The translations under genes were made by a program, and so were the position numbers. The notes beneath the pieces were generated by a model that saw only the letters and a program-made list of their open reading frames with translations, was not told where the DNA came from and ran no database searches. DNA of 18,600 nt from Bacteroidales bacterium (GTDB lineage: Bacteria > Bacteroidota > Bacteroidia > Bacteroidales > WCHB1-69), in assembly GCA_012519525.1 (NCBI GenBank), contig JAAYQB010000096.1, positions 1-18,600 of the forward strand, given 5' to 3'. This document shows, piece by piece, positions 5,219-13,943 of this stretch. Position 1 is the first letter of the stretch, and the number at the start of each line of letters is the position of its first letter.

Positions 5219-8200
5219 ATGTCAGAAGAAAAGAAAATAATACCAAGATTAGGGAAGGCTGCAAAGGAGTACAATGTGGCTACTTCCACTATCGTGGAAT
5301 ACCTAAAAGAAAAAGGACATGTCGTTGAAAACAACGACAATACCAAACTGACTCCAGAAATGTATGAGCTTGTATCTCAAAAATACCAATCGGAAAGAGA
5401 TATAAAAGAAGAATCGGAGAAGATAGAGTTTGGAAGCAGTTTAAAATCTATTTCTTCTACAAAAGAAACCGAAAAAGAAGCAGAAGAAAACATTAATAAC
5501 GATACTATCAACGAAGTTAGCGAAGTTGTCGTAATAAAAACCACTCAGCTTGACAAAATTGAAACAGACCCTTTAAAAGAAACTAAAGAACCCGACTTTA
5601 AAATTGATATTGCAAAGAAAAATGTCAATATTGTAGGTAAAATAGACTTATCAACACTTGAAAAACCGAAAAAAACAAACAAAACAGAAAAAAAAGCTAC
5701 GGAAACCAAAGCTAAGCCTGAGAAAAAAACAAAAGAAAAATCACCATCGAAAGCAACAAAAAAAGAAGTCGTACAAGAAGAAATCGTAAGCGACATTCCC
5801 GACACTCCTAAAGAAGATGTTGTTATAGATAGTGTTGAAAAACAAGCAATAACGGAAACAGTAGCAACAGCTGAAATCGCAAAAGACAATGTAAGTGCTG
5901 AAGATTTGTCGGCTGCTAAAAGCAGTGATGCAAAAGAAACAAAGGAAAGCTCGGCAACAGCCGACTTGCAAGAAGATATTGATGAACAAAAAGAAGTTGA
6001 TACCGAAGATGTTATTATACTAAAAGCTCCTAAATTTGATTCTAAACCGAAAGTGGTAGGGAAAATAGATTTAAGTAACATTAATACCCTTACCAAACCT
6101 GCTAAAAAAACAAAAGAAGAATTATTAAGAGAGAAAAGAGAAAAAAGAGAAAAAGATTTAGCACTAAAACGAGAACAACAAGAAAAATCTAAAATAAGAA
6201 GAAAAAAAGAAGAAGCGAAAAAACAAGAAACCATCAGTACCGATTCTTCTCAAGAAGATAGTAGCGAAGATATTCCTGTAAAAAAAGTATGGAAAAAAAA
6301 TATGGTGGATAAAACTTCTCCAAAAGAAGAAGATGAACAAACACACAGAAAGAAAAGAAAACGTATCAAACCTTCTTACAATAAAGATTCCGACTTGTTT
6401 GATTTAGATACTGATAGAATAAAAAGACGCAAAGATAGAAGTAGTAAAGTTAATAAAATAGACTTTACCGAAGAAGAAATTGACAAACAAGTACGTAAAA
6501 CATTAGCCCGCTTAGCTCCGCTGGGAAAAACCAAATCCTCTAAGCACAGAAAAGAAAAAAGAGAACTCATTCAAAGTGAAATAATAGAAGCACAAGAACG
6601 CTCGGAACAAGAAAAAAACATCTTAAAAGTAACAGAATTTATTACTGCTAACGAATTAGCCATTATGATGAATATTCCTGTTACACAAATAATTTCTACT
6701 TGCATGAGTATTGGTATGGCAGTAGCTATTAACCAACGATTAGATGCCGAACTTATCACATTGCTTGCCGAAGAATTTGGATACAAAATACAATTTGTAG
6801 GCATAGACGAAGAAGAAGAGGAAGAAACCGTAGAGATAAACGAAAAAGACCTTATCGAACGCTCTCCTATTGTTACCGTGATGGGACACGTAGATCATGG
6901 GAAAACATCTTTATTGGACTATATCCGAAAAACCAACGTAATAGCAGGAGAATCGGGAGGAATAACCCAACACATCGGTGCGTATGAAGTGCGTTTACCC
7001 AATAACAAACGCATCACTTTCCTTGACACTCCCGGACACGAAGCCTTTACCGCTATGCGTGCAAGAGGTGCTAAAGTAACCGACATTGTTATTATTGTAA
7101 TAGCTTCCGACGACACCATTATGCCTCAAACCATAGAAGCTATCAATCATGCACAAGCAGCTAATGTACCGATGATTTTTGCTATCAATAAAATCGACAA
7201 ACCCAATGCGGATCCTGAAAAAATCAGAGGAGCTTTAGCCAATATGAATTTATTGGTAGAAGAATGGGGAGGTAAAATTCAAAGCCAAAACATTTCAGCA
7301 AAAAAAGGAATCAATGTTGATTTATTACTCGAAAAGGTATTAATAGAAGCCGAAATGCTTGATTTAAAAGCTAATCCTAACACAATAGCCACAGGAACCG
7401 TCGTAGAATCCGCTCTTGACAAAGGACGTGGTTATGTCGCAAAAATATTAGTACAAAACGGAACTTTATACAAAGGAGATATTATCGCTGCCGGAACAGC
7501 TTTCGGAAAAATAAAGGCAATGCATAACGAAAGAAATCAGTTAATTAATGAAGCCGGACCTTCAACTCCCGTATTGATACTTGGATTAAACAATGCACCG
7601 CAAGCAGGAGATACTTTTAAAGTATATAAAGATGAACGTGAAGCTAAAAACATTGTAAATAAACGTATACAATTAATTCGAGAACAAGGATTGCGTACAC
7701 AAAAACACATCACACTCGATGAAATCGGAAGACGAATAGCAATAGGCGATTTCAAAGAATTAAACATCATTGTAAAAGGTGATGTCGACGGCTCTATCGA
7801 AGCACTTAGCGATTCCTTATTGCAATTATCCACATCGGAAGTACAGGTAAATATAATCCATAAATCAGTAGGACAAGTTACCGAATCTGACATATTATTA
7901 GCCTCGGCATCCGATGCTATTATTATTGCTTTCCAAGTACGCCCATCAGCCGGAGCTAAAAAATTAGCAGAACAAGAGCAAGTAGATATTCGCACCTACT
8001 CTATTATATACGACGCTATTAACGAATTAAAAGACGCTATTAAAGGTATGCACTCGCCCGAAATCAAAGAAAATATCGTTTGCAATATCGAAGTACGCGA
8101 AATTTTCCATATCTCTAAAGTCGGAACCATTGCAGGCTGTTATGTATTGGATGGAAAAATACAACGCAACAACCAAGTACGCATCATTCGCGACGGAATT

Positions 8201-8359
8201 GTTATCTATACCGGACGATTAGGTTCCTTAAAACGTTTTAAAGACGACGTAAAAGAAGTTACGGCAGGATACGAATGCGGATTAAATATAGTAGGATTCA
8301 ACGATGTTAAAATCGGAGATATTATCGAAGGATTTGAAGAGGTAGAAGTAAAAAAATAA
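5219..8359 (+). CDS. infB: Translation initiation factor IF-2
   Basis: IF-2 is the GTPase that places initiator tRNA on the 30S subunit and promotes subunit joining. The 1046 residues begin with an IF2_N helical domain (about 8-55, RLGKAAKEYNVATSTIVEYLKEKG). A long Lys/Glu-rich linker (about 60-460) follows, containing two copies of VGKIDLS (139-145 and 280-286), each followed by a KPKK- or KPAKK-type basic stretch. A second IF2_N-like domain (about 467-525) precedes the G domain with GHVDHGKT (556-563), DTPGH (603-607) and NKID (657-660). The EF-Tu-like domain II, the IF-2 core and the C-terminal tRNA-binding barrel complete it to residue 1046. The length is large but usual for this phylum. 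It ends one base from the convergent meaB stop. Confidence 0.97.
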   Translation: MSEEKKIIPRLGKAAKEYNVATSTIVEYLKEKGHVVENNDNTKLTPEMYELVSQKYQSERDIKEESEKIEFGSSLKSISSTKETEKEAEENINNDTINEVSEVVVIKTTQLDKIETDPLKETKEPDFKIDIAKKNVNIVGKIDLSTLEKPKKTNKTEKKATETKAKPEKKTKEKSPSKATKKEVVQEEIVSDIPDTPKEDVVIDSVEKQAITETVATAEIAKDNVSAEDLSAAKSSDAKETKESSATADLQEDIDEQKEVDTEDVIILKAPKFDSKPKVVGKIDLSNINTLTKPAKKTKEELLREKREKREKDLALKREQQEKSKIRRKKEEAKKQETISTDSSQEDSSEDIPVKKVWKKNMVDKTSPKEEDEQTHRKKRKRIKPSYNKDSDLFDLDTDRIKRRKDRSSKVNKIDFTEEEIDKQVRKTLARLAPLGKTKSSKHRKEKRELIQSEIIEAQERSEQEKNILKVTEFITANELAIMMNIPVTQIISTCMSIGMAVAINQRLDAELITLLAEEFGYKIQFVGIDEEEEEETVEINEKDLIERSPIVTVMGHVDHGKTSLLDYIRKTNVIAGESGGITQHIGAYEVRLPNNKRITFLDTPGHEAFTAMRARGAKVTDIVIIVIASDDTIMPQTIEAINHAQAANVPMIFAINKIDKPNADPEKIRGALANMNLLVEEWGGKIQSQNISAKKGINVDLLLEKVLIEAEMLDLKANPNTIATGTVVESALDKGRGYVAKILVQNGTLYKGDIIAAGTAFGKIKAMHNERNQLINEAGPSTPVLILGLNNAPQAGDTFKVYKDEREAKNIVNKRIQLIREQGLRTQKHITLDEIGRRIAIGDFKELNIIVKGDVDGSIEALSDSLLQLSTSEVQVNIIHKSVGQVTESDILLASASDAIIIAFQVRPSAGAKKLAEQEQVDIRTYSIIYDAINELKDAIKGMHSPEIKENIVCNIEVREIFHISKVGTIAGCYVLDGKIQRNNQVRIIRDGIVIYTGRLGSLKRFKDDVKEVTAGYECGLNIVGFNDVKIGDIIEGFEEVEVKK

Positions 8360-8360
8360 A

Positions 8361-9479
8361 TTATCCCTTTTTATTATCGGCAGCATTGATAACTTTACAA
8401 GCATTCCGCAAATACATATCTATCAGTTTTTTACCGGCTGAATAAGCACTCAATTTATGCTCTAATAATTTTTCCTCTATAAGCGGAAGCGAAGCTTTCA
8501 CCTCTTTATCCGAACGGAAAAGGTCAAACAATTCTTCTTCCAAATAATCACGGAAACGTTTCTTGGATTGCTCTATCCTGTTTTTAGCAAAAAAACCGTT
8601 TGCTTTCGTATGAGCAATATAGTCCTTAATCGCTTGAAAAACCACATCAATATTGGTGTTATACAAAGCCGATGCAGTGAAAACAGGCGGTGCCCATTGA
8701 GATTCGCCAAGCGGAAACAATCGCAAAGCGTTTTCCAATTGTATTTTTGTGAGTTCGGCTTTTTTTACATTATCTCCGTCGGCTTTATTAACGACAAGGG
8801 CATCAGCCATTTCCATAATACCTCGTTTAATGCCTTGCAACTCGTCGCCGGCTCCCGAAATCATTAATAAAAGAAAAAAATCAACCATCGAATGTACTGC
8901 CGTTTCCGACTGCCCCACCCCTACTGTTTCTACCAATACGACATCAAATCCTGCCGCTTCGCATAATATAATCGTTTCACGCGTCTTGCGAGCTATGCCT
9001 CCCAAGGAATTCGCTGACGGTGAAGGACGTATAAAAGCATTGCTATCGGACGACAACTCTTCCATACGTGTTTTATCGCCCAATATGCTCCCTTTCGACA
9101 ATTCGCTACTCGGATCAATGGCTAAAACCGCTAACTTATGATTGAAAGAGGTGATATGCTTCCCGAAAGTATCGATAAACGTACTTTTCCCTGCTCCGGG
9201 AACACCCGTAACACCTATGCGAATCGAATTGCCCGAATAAGGAATACAGGCTTCGATGATTTCTTGTGCCAATTCGTGATGATTACGCAAATTGCTTTCT
9301 ATCAAAGTAATAGCTTTACTAAGCACCACAATATTTTGCGACAAAATACCGTCAATGTATTCTTGTTTACTTAATAGCTTAGACTTTTTAATATTCTTCT
9401 TTCTCAAATAAGGATTTATTTGAGTTGGATGCTCAATTCCTGCTTGTACGCGTAATGCCGATTGATGTGATTTGTCCAT
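8361..9479 (-). CDS. meaB: MeaB/ArgK-type G-protein chaperone of methylmalonyl-CoA mutase
   Basis: A 372-residue P-loop GTPase of the MeaB (ArgK) family, which uses GTP to gate delivery of adenosylcobalamin to, and to protect, methylmalonyl-CoA mutase or a related B12 mutase. Visible motifs are GVTGVPGAGKST (89-100, Walker A), AIDPSSELSKGSILGDKTRM (120-139), ETVGVGQSE (184-192, switch/base III region) and NKAD (231-234, guanine specificity). A helical C-terminal part (about 290-372) fits the dimerisation arm. The N-terminal extension with INPYLRKK is, from memory, common to Bacteroidota MeaB. No mutase subunit gene lies in the window, although many genomes keep them together. Its stop is one base from the convergent infB stop. 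A TAnnTTTG box at 9494-9501 gives a very short leader. Confidence 0.9.
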   Translation of the reverse strand: MDKSHQSALRVQAGIEHPTQINPYLRKKNIKKSKLLSKQEYIDGILSQNIVVLSKAITLIESNLRNHHELAQEIIEACIPYSGNSIRIGVTGVPGAGKSTFIDTFGKHITSFNHKLAVLAIDPSSELSKGSILGDKTRMEELSSDSNAFIRPSPSANSLGGIARKTRETIILCEAAGFDVVLVETVGVGQSETAVHSMVDFFLLLMISGAGDELQGIKRGIMEMADALVVNKADGDNVKKAELTKIQLENALRLFPLGESQWAPPVFTASALYNTNIDVVFQAIKDYIAHTKANGFFAKNRIEQSKKRFRDYLEEELFDLFRSDKEVKASLPLIEEKLLEHKLSAYSAGKKLIDMYLRNACKVINAADNKKG

Positions 9480-9493
9480 TATGAAAATTTTTA

Positions 9494-9501
9494 CAAAAGT
9501 A
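9494..9501 (-). promoter_or_regulatory. Bacteroidota -7 box for meaB (minus strand)
   Basis: Read on the minus strand this is TACTTTTG, an exact TAnnTTTG match ending 14 bases before the meaB ATG (9479). It would give an untranslated leader of only about 10 nt. The 228 bases between meaB and the S46 peptidase gene thus hold two divergent promoters. Confidence 0.55.
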
Positions 9502-9651
9502 TATAATTTATGCTTATAAATTAAAAAAATATTTCGATATATTTAACTTCTATAACTTCACTTCCCCACTCTTCCTATTCCAAGAAATTCAAAAGCTAAA
9601 TATTTTGCTTAAAATTTTCCCATAACACATGCCTGCAATATATATTTTTCA

Positions 9652-9659
9652 TATCTTTG
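9652..9659 (+). promoter_or_regulatory. Bacteroidota -7 box (TATCTTTG) for the S46 peptidase gene
   Basis: TATCTTTG followed by C is an exact TAnnTTTG match, 48 bases before the ATG at 9708. No convincing -33 TTTG is visible. The leader is A/T only, with no Shine-Dalgarno sequence. Confidence 0.6.
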
Positions 9660-9707
9660 CAATTCGAAAAAAATAAATACATTATTTAATTAAATAAATT
9701 TATAAAG

Positions 9708-11870
9708 ATGAAAAAATTAGCATTATTATTAAATGTGATATTGTTACTCAACATATCGGTATCACGAGCAGACGAAGGTATGTGGTTGCTTGCATTACTC
9801 AAAGAGCAAAACATTGCCGAGATTCAAAGAAAAGGATTAAAACTAAGTGCAGAACAAATTTACAGCATCAATAATTCTTCACTCAAAGATGCAGTTATCG
9901 GATTGGGCAATGCAGGAAGACCGTTTTGGCATTTTTGTACAGGCGAAATAGTTTCTCCCGAAGGTTTGTTTTTTACCAATCACCATTGCGGCTATGGCAT
10001 GATACAATCGCACTCAACAGTAGAACACGATTACCTTGCCGACGGTTTTTGGGCTTATAAAAAATCGGAAGAGCTTCCCAACAAAGGAATTACAGCTTCA
10101 ATACTTGTCAGTATGGAAGATGTTACTCCACAAGTTAAAGCGGAATTAAACGATAAAATGACCGAAGAAGAAAGGGATAAAGCCATTGAAAAAATATCGA
10201 AAACAATTGCCGATAAAGCAATAGAAGGCACTAAATACCACGCCTATGTAGCTGACGTATTCAACAGCAATCAATTCTTTTTATTTGTACATATCATTTA
10301 TGAAGATGTACGATTAGTAGGAGCTCCCCCATCTTCAATGGGTAAATTCGGTGGCGATACCGACAATTGGATGTGGCCCCGACACACGGGCGATTTTGCC
10401 GTATTTCGCATTTACACCGCTCCCGACGGCTCACCGGCTCCTTATTCCGAAAACAATATTCCTCTAAAACCCAAACACTTCTTACCTATTAGCGCTAAAG
10501 GAATACAAGAGAACGATTATGCCATGATTATGGGATTTCCGGGAAGCACCAATCGCTATATTACCTCTTATGGATTAGCAGAAACAATGAACGTAACCAA
10601 CAAACTACGTCACGAAATAAGAGATGTGAAAATTAACGTTTTACGTAAAGAAATGGCTGCAAGTCAAAAAACTCGCATTCAGTATGCTTCAAAATACGCC
10701 AGCTGTTCCAATTATTGGAAATATTCCAACGAACAAAACAAAGCCCTTAAGGCACTGAAAACAATGGATGTGAAAAAAGAAATTGAAAAAGGCTATCTAA
10801 AATGGGCTGAAAATAAAGACGATAAATACAAAAAAGCACTTACCTTATTGGAAGAAGGCTACAGCAAACGCATGCCTTATGCCGTAGCACGCATGTATAT
10901 AATCGAAGGCTTGCTGAGCGGTCCTGAACTTCCTTATTTTGCCATACAATGTTCGGGTTTAATTGCCGCATTAGAGTCGGGAGATCAAGCAAGAACAGAT
11001 GCATTAATCGAAAAGCTAAAAACTGCGGGTGATAATTTCTACAAAAATTACAACCCTCAAACGGAACAAAAATTAATTGCCGCTTTATTCGAGTACACGT
11101 ATAAAAACATGGACCCTCAGTTTTATCCTACTGTCCTTACAGATGTTGCTAAAAAATACAAAGGAAATTTCTGTCAATACGCCCAAGCGATAATGGACAA
11201 ATCCGTTTTTGCAACACAAGAAAAATTCAATGCTTTTCTTGAAAAACCCAATCTGAAAGTATTAAAAAAAGACTTGGCAATGCTTGCAGGACAAAGTATT
11301 TACGAAAAATTCAGAGAAGTAGCAATAGCTATGCAAGATGCAGGAGAAAATATTGCAGCTGCCAATCGTCTGTTTGTCGAAGGAATTATGGACATCAATA
11401 AAGGAAAACCCATGGCACCCGACGCCAATTCTACCTTACGACTAACTTATGGAAACGTAGGTTCTTATGTGCCAAGAGATGCCGTTTTTTATAATTACTA
11501 CACGACCATCAACGGCGTTATGCAAAAAGAAGACCCCAATAGCACTGAATTTATAGTTCCCGAAAGACTGAAAGAACTGTACAACAAAAAAGATTTCGGT
11601 CCTTATACCAACGAAAAAGGAGAATTGGTTACTTGCTTTATTACCAATAACGATATTACAGGCGGTAATTCGGGTTCGCCCGTCATCAATGCCAATGGCG
11701 AATTAATCGGATTGGCTTTCGACGGCAATAGCGAAGCTATGTCGGGAGATATTGATTTTGAAGAAAATCTACAACGTTGTATCAATGTGGATGTTCGCTA
11801 TGTATTATTTATTATTGATAAATATGCAAAAGCTACCAATCTAATTGAAGAAATGACCATCGTAAGATAA
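9708..11870 (+). CDS. dpp7: S46-family dipeptidyl-peptidase, DPP7 type, exported
   Basis: A 720-residue serine exopeptidase of family S46, which removes dipeptides from peptide N-termini in the periplasm and is typical of peptide-feeding Bacteroidota. A Sec signal peptide is clear (MKKLALLLNVILLLNISVSRA, likely cut near residue 21). The chymotrypsin-like halves carry TNHHCGYG (90-97, catalytic H93 by alignment memory), HTGDFAVFR (226-234, D229) and TGGNSGSP (651-658, S655). The helical S46 insertion lies between, about 270-570. After the serine, GLAFDGNSEAMSGD has glycine at 673, the position that is Gly in P. gingivalis DPP7 (hydrophobic P1) and Arg in DPP11 (Asp/Glu P1), so DPP7-like specificity is inferred. 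There is no T9SS tail, so it should stay in the periplasm. It is transcribed alone. Confidence 0.9.
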   Translation: MKKLALLLNVILLLNISVSRADEGMWLLALLKEQNIAEIQRKGLKLSAEQIYSINNSSLKDAVIGLGNAGRPFWHFCTGEIVSPEGLFFTNHHCGYGMIQSHSTVEHDYLADGFWAYKKSEELPNKGITASILVSMEDVTPQVKAELNDKMTEEERDKAIEKISKTIADKAIEGTKYHAYVADVFNSNQFFLFVHIIYEDVRLVGAPPSSMGKFGGDTDNWMWPRHTGDFAVFRIYTAPDGSPAPYSENNIPLKPKHFLPISAKGIQENDYAMIMGFPGSTNRYITSYGLAETMNVTNKLRHEIRDVKINVLRKEMAASQKTRIQYASKYASCSNYWKYSNEQNKALKALKTMDVKKEIEKGYLKWAENKDDKYKKALTLLEEGYSKRMPYAVARMYIIEGLLSGPELPYFAIQCSGLIAALESGDQARTDALIEKLKTAGDNFYKNYNPQTEQKLIAALFEYTYKNMDPQFYPTVLTDVAKKYKGNFCQYAQAIMDKSVFATQEKFNAFLEKPNLKVLKKDLAMLAGQSIYEKFREVAIAMQDAGENIAAANRLFVEGIMDINKGKPMAPDANSTLRLTYGNVGSYVPRDAVFYNYYTTINGVMQKEDPNSTEFIVPERLKELYNKKDFGPYTNEKGELVTCFITNNDITGGNSGSPVINANGELIGLAFDGNSEAMSGDIDFEENLQRCINVDVRYVLFIIDKYAKATNLIEEMTIVR

Positions 11871-11889
11871 ATCGTACGCTATACACAAT

Positions 11890-11921
11890 AAAAAAATAGA
11901 TTGCTATCAATCTGTTTTTTT
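11890..11921 (+). terminator. Intrinsic terminator after the S46 peptidase gene
   Basis: AGATTG (11898-11903) and CAATCT (11908-11913) form a stem with a CTAT loop. An A-run before and a T-run after (11915-11921) extend the pairing and give the U-tract. It lies 20-50 bases after the peptidase stop. The matching A and T tracts could let it act on both strands, but only the + strand has a gene ending here. Confidence 0.8.
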
Positions 11922-11960
11922 ATTTAAACTTACTTATTTCTACATTTTAAAAATATCTTA

Positions 11961-12596
11961 ATGGACAACATCTTACGCTATTTTCCTCATCTCGACAAAA
12001 AACAAATACACCAATTAGAGCAACTTATGCCGCTTTACACGCAATGGAACGAACAAATCAATGTTATTTCTCGCAAAGACATTCACAATTTATACCTCAA
12101 TCACATTTTGCATTCGTTGAGCATTGCCCGCTTGATTTCTTTTGAAAAAGGAACTTCTATCTTGGATGTCGGAACAGGAGGCGGGATTCCCGGCATTCCC
12201 TTGGCTATTCTTTTTCCCGAAGCAAAATTTCACTTGGTCGATTCGATAGGAAAGAAAATAAAAGTAACTGAAAGCATAGCTAAATCTATTGACTTAAAAA
12301 ACGTTACTTGTACACATACAAGAGTAGAAGAAATAAAAAACACTTACGATTTTATTATCAGCAGGGCGGTAACTTCCTTGCCTGTTCTTTTTAAGTGGGT
12401 AAAAAACAAACAGAGCAAACATTCATTCAATGCTTTGAAAAACGGCATTATTTGTCTCAAAGGAGGCGATATAAGCGAAGAATTAGCCGCATTGTATCCT
12501 CAAAAGATTTATATTTATTCCATTGACATGTGGTTCAAAGAAGACTTTTTTAAAGAAAAATTCATCGTCTACCTGCCAATGAACGAAAAGGTATAG
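11961..12596 (+). CDS. rsmG: 16S rRNA (guanine-527-N7)-methyltransferase RsmG
   Basis: RsmG (GidB) methylates N7 of G527 in 16S rRNA with S-adenosylmethionine; loss of it gives low-level streptomycin resistance in other bacteria. The 211 residues match the family length. The N-terminal helical cap (1-55) contains QWNEQINVISRKD and the typical YLNHILHSLSIA. The Rossmann fold opens with SILDVGTGGGIPGIPLAI (66-83), followed by the acidic end of strand 2 in FHLVDSIGKKIK (90-101) and the SRAV motif (134-137). It stands alone on the + strand after the terminator at 11890-11921. A box TACATTTT (11941-11948) is one base off the TAnnTTTG consensus and could be its promoter. It converges on mreD with a 16-base gap. 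Confidence 0.94.
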   Translation: MDNILRYFPHLDKKQIHQLEQLMPLYTQWNEQINVISRKDIHNLYLNHILHSLSIARLISFEKGTSILDVGTGGGIPGIPLAILFPEAKFHLVDSIGKKIKVTESIAKSIDLKNVTCTHTRVEEIKNTYDFIISRAVTSLPVLFKWVKNKQSKHSFNALKNGIICLKGGDISEELAALYPQKIYIYSIDMWFKEDFFKEKFIVYLPMNEKV

Positions 12597-12612
12597 CAAA
12601 CCGACAACTTGA

Positions 12613-13125
12613 TTAATATCTTTTAGAGGCTTTAAAAAATATGACTTGAAAAAGCATCAGCAATAAGACCGTAAAAGCTACATTTAAGAGTGCTATGCCT
12701 AACACCAAGAGAAAGTTATCAAAACTCATCGCCTCTAAAAAATAATAAACAATATGATGAATGAGCGTTAGATATAAGACGTATTGAAAATACCATTTAA
12801 AGTGCATATCCCACAATATAGGTCGCAGATGCTCTTCAAAAGTAACTTTTGAAGGAATAACATTAATAATAGGCATTCTTAAAAAAGCAATTAGTCCCGA
12901 AGCTATGGCATGCAAACCCAATACTCCGGTAAACATATCAACTGAAAATCCCATTAAAAACCCCAAAAGTACGACTAACCATCGTGGTGTTTGAAACGGT
13001 AATATCAAAATAAATAAGATATACACCATAGGAGTTATGATTCCCCACAAAGACACGCTATTTACTATTATTATTTGAAACAACAGCAATAAAATAAAAC
13101 TTAACACATACCCATACTTACTCAT
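12613..13125 (-). CDS. mreD: Rod shape-determining protein MreD
   Basis: A 170-residue polytopic membrane protein of the MreD family, part of the elongasome that couples the MreB cytoskeleton to peptidoglycan synthesis. About five hydrophobic segments are seen: 5-23, 29-45, 49-68, 113-131 and 139-163. The conserved loop GFSVDMFTGVLGLHAIASG (59-77) is the MreD signature. The start codon lies inside the end of mreC: ATGAGTAA contains the mreD ATG and the mreC TAA, an 8-base overlap that implies translational coupling. It is the last gene of the minus-strand operon; mrdA (PBP2) and rodA, which often follow, are absent here. Confidence 0.88.
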   Translation of the reverse strand: MSKYGYVLSFILLLLFQIIIVNSVSLWGIITPMVYILFILILPFQTPRWLVVLLGFLMGFSVDMFTGVLGLHAIASGLIAFLRMPIINVIPSKVTFEEHLRPILWDMHFKWYFQYVLYLTLIHHIVYYFLEAMSFDNFLLVLGIALLNVAFTVLLLMLFQVIFFKASKRY

Positions 13126-13942
13126 CTTCTCCCATCTTTTTTAACTTTGTTAATTCATCGGCATAGTTATTTTTAATAATCCACACCTTATTTATTCTAT
13201 CCATTTTTTCAAACAATTGAATATCCAACACATAATATCCGCCCTTTACCTGCTGATTAATATTGGCAACAGTTCCGATAGGGTAATTGGTAGGGAAAAT
13301 AAGAGAATGTTGTACGACTACCGTATCTCCTTCTACAATATTTTCTACCGTAGTAATGTTTTTCAGTTGAGCAATCGCATGATTCATTCCATCCCACAAT
13401 AAAATGCCCGCCACATTGTTTTTTAACAGTTTTGCACTCAGACTAAATTCTTTATGCAACACAGACAACACAATACAATAATTAGGGGATACATCTTTTA
13501 CTATTCCAACAATTCCCAAATTAGATATTACACCCATATCGGGAAAAATACTGTCTTTCCTTCCTCTATCCAATATGATATAGTTATTCTGTAAATGTAT
13601 GGTGTTTTCTATCACACTGGCTGTTACATAATCGAAAATAGGTTTTCTTGACGTATCTTTATAGGTAAATTCTGTTGAAACACTAAAATCTTGGTTATAG
13701 GCTTTATGCAACAGCTTACGATTTTCATTCAATAATTTTGCATTAATTTCTTTTAAATGAATGTATTCAATATAAGTAGAACGTAGTTTCAAAAAAGGAC
13801 CTATCATTTCTTTCGTCATCGAATTAATAGCCCACTGACGATACGAACTTGAATTATAAATAAAAAATAAACCAACTATCGTTAATAGAATGAATAAAAA
13901 AACATGAATGTTTTTAACAATAAAATCGTATAAATTGCGCAT
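13118..13942 (-). CDS. mreC: Rod shape-determining protein MreC
   Basis: A 274-residue periplasmic scaffold protein of the cell-elongation machinery. A short cytoplasmic start is followed by one transmembrane segment (about 12-29, VFLFILLTIVGLFFIYNS), a coiled coil (about 38-78, rich in K/E/L with LKEINAKLLNENRKLL) and the two beta-barrel domains from about 100, with the family patterns ASVIENTIHLQNNYIILDRGRKDSI and GVISNLGIVGIVKDVSPNYCIVLSVLH. The conserved GDTVVVQHSLIFPTNYPIGTV comes near 213-233. Length is normal. Its ATG is one base from the lpxD stop, and its end overlaps mreD by 8 bases, so all three are in one transcript. mreB is not in the window. Confidence 0.92.
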   Translation of the reverse strand: MRNLYDFIVKNIHVFLFILLTIVGLFFIYNSSSYRQWAINSMTKEMIGPFLKLRSTYIEYIHLKEINAKLLNENRKLLHKAYNQDFSVSTEFTYKDTSRKPIFDYVTASVIENTIHLQNNYIILDRGRKDSIFPDMGVISNLGIVGIVKDVSPNYCIVLSVLHKEFSLSAKLLKNNVAGILLWDGMNHAIAQLKNITTVENIVEGDTVVVQHSLIFPTNYPIGTVANINQQVKGGYYVLDIQLFEKMDRINKVWIIKNNYADELTKLKKMGEDE

Positions 13943-13943
13943 T

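Noticed and set aside
5545..6234. 229-residue minus-strand ORF opposite the infB linker
   Set aside because: It is the complement of Lys/Glu codons (AAA, GAA), which reads as Phe/Ser-rich sequence. There is no promoter, no family and no start context, and infB is certain on the + strand.
7537..7995. 152-residue minus-strand ORF inside infB
   Set aside because: It lies opposite the strongly conserved C-terminal half of IF-2; composition is that of a shadow frame.
8749..9141. 130-residue + strand ORF opposite meaB
   Set aside because: It overlaps the conserved GTPase motifs of meaB on the other strand and resembles no protein. It is a shadow frame, as are the neighbouring + strand ORFs at 8568-8867 and 9138-9374.
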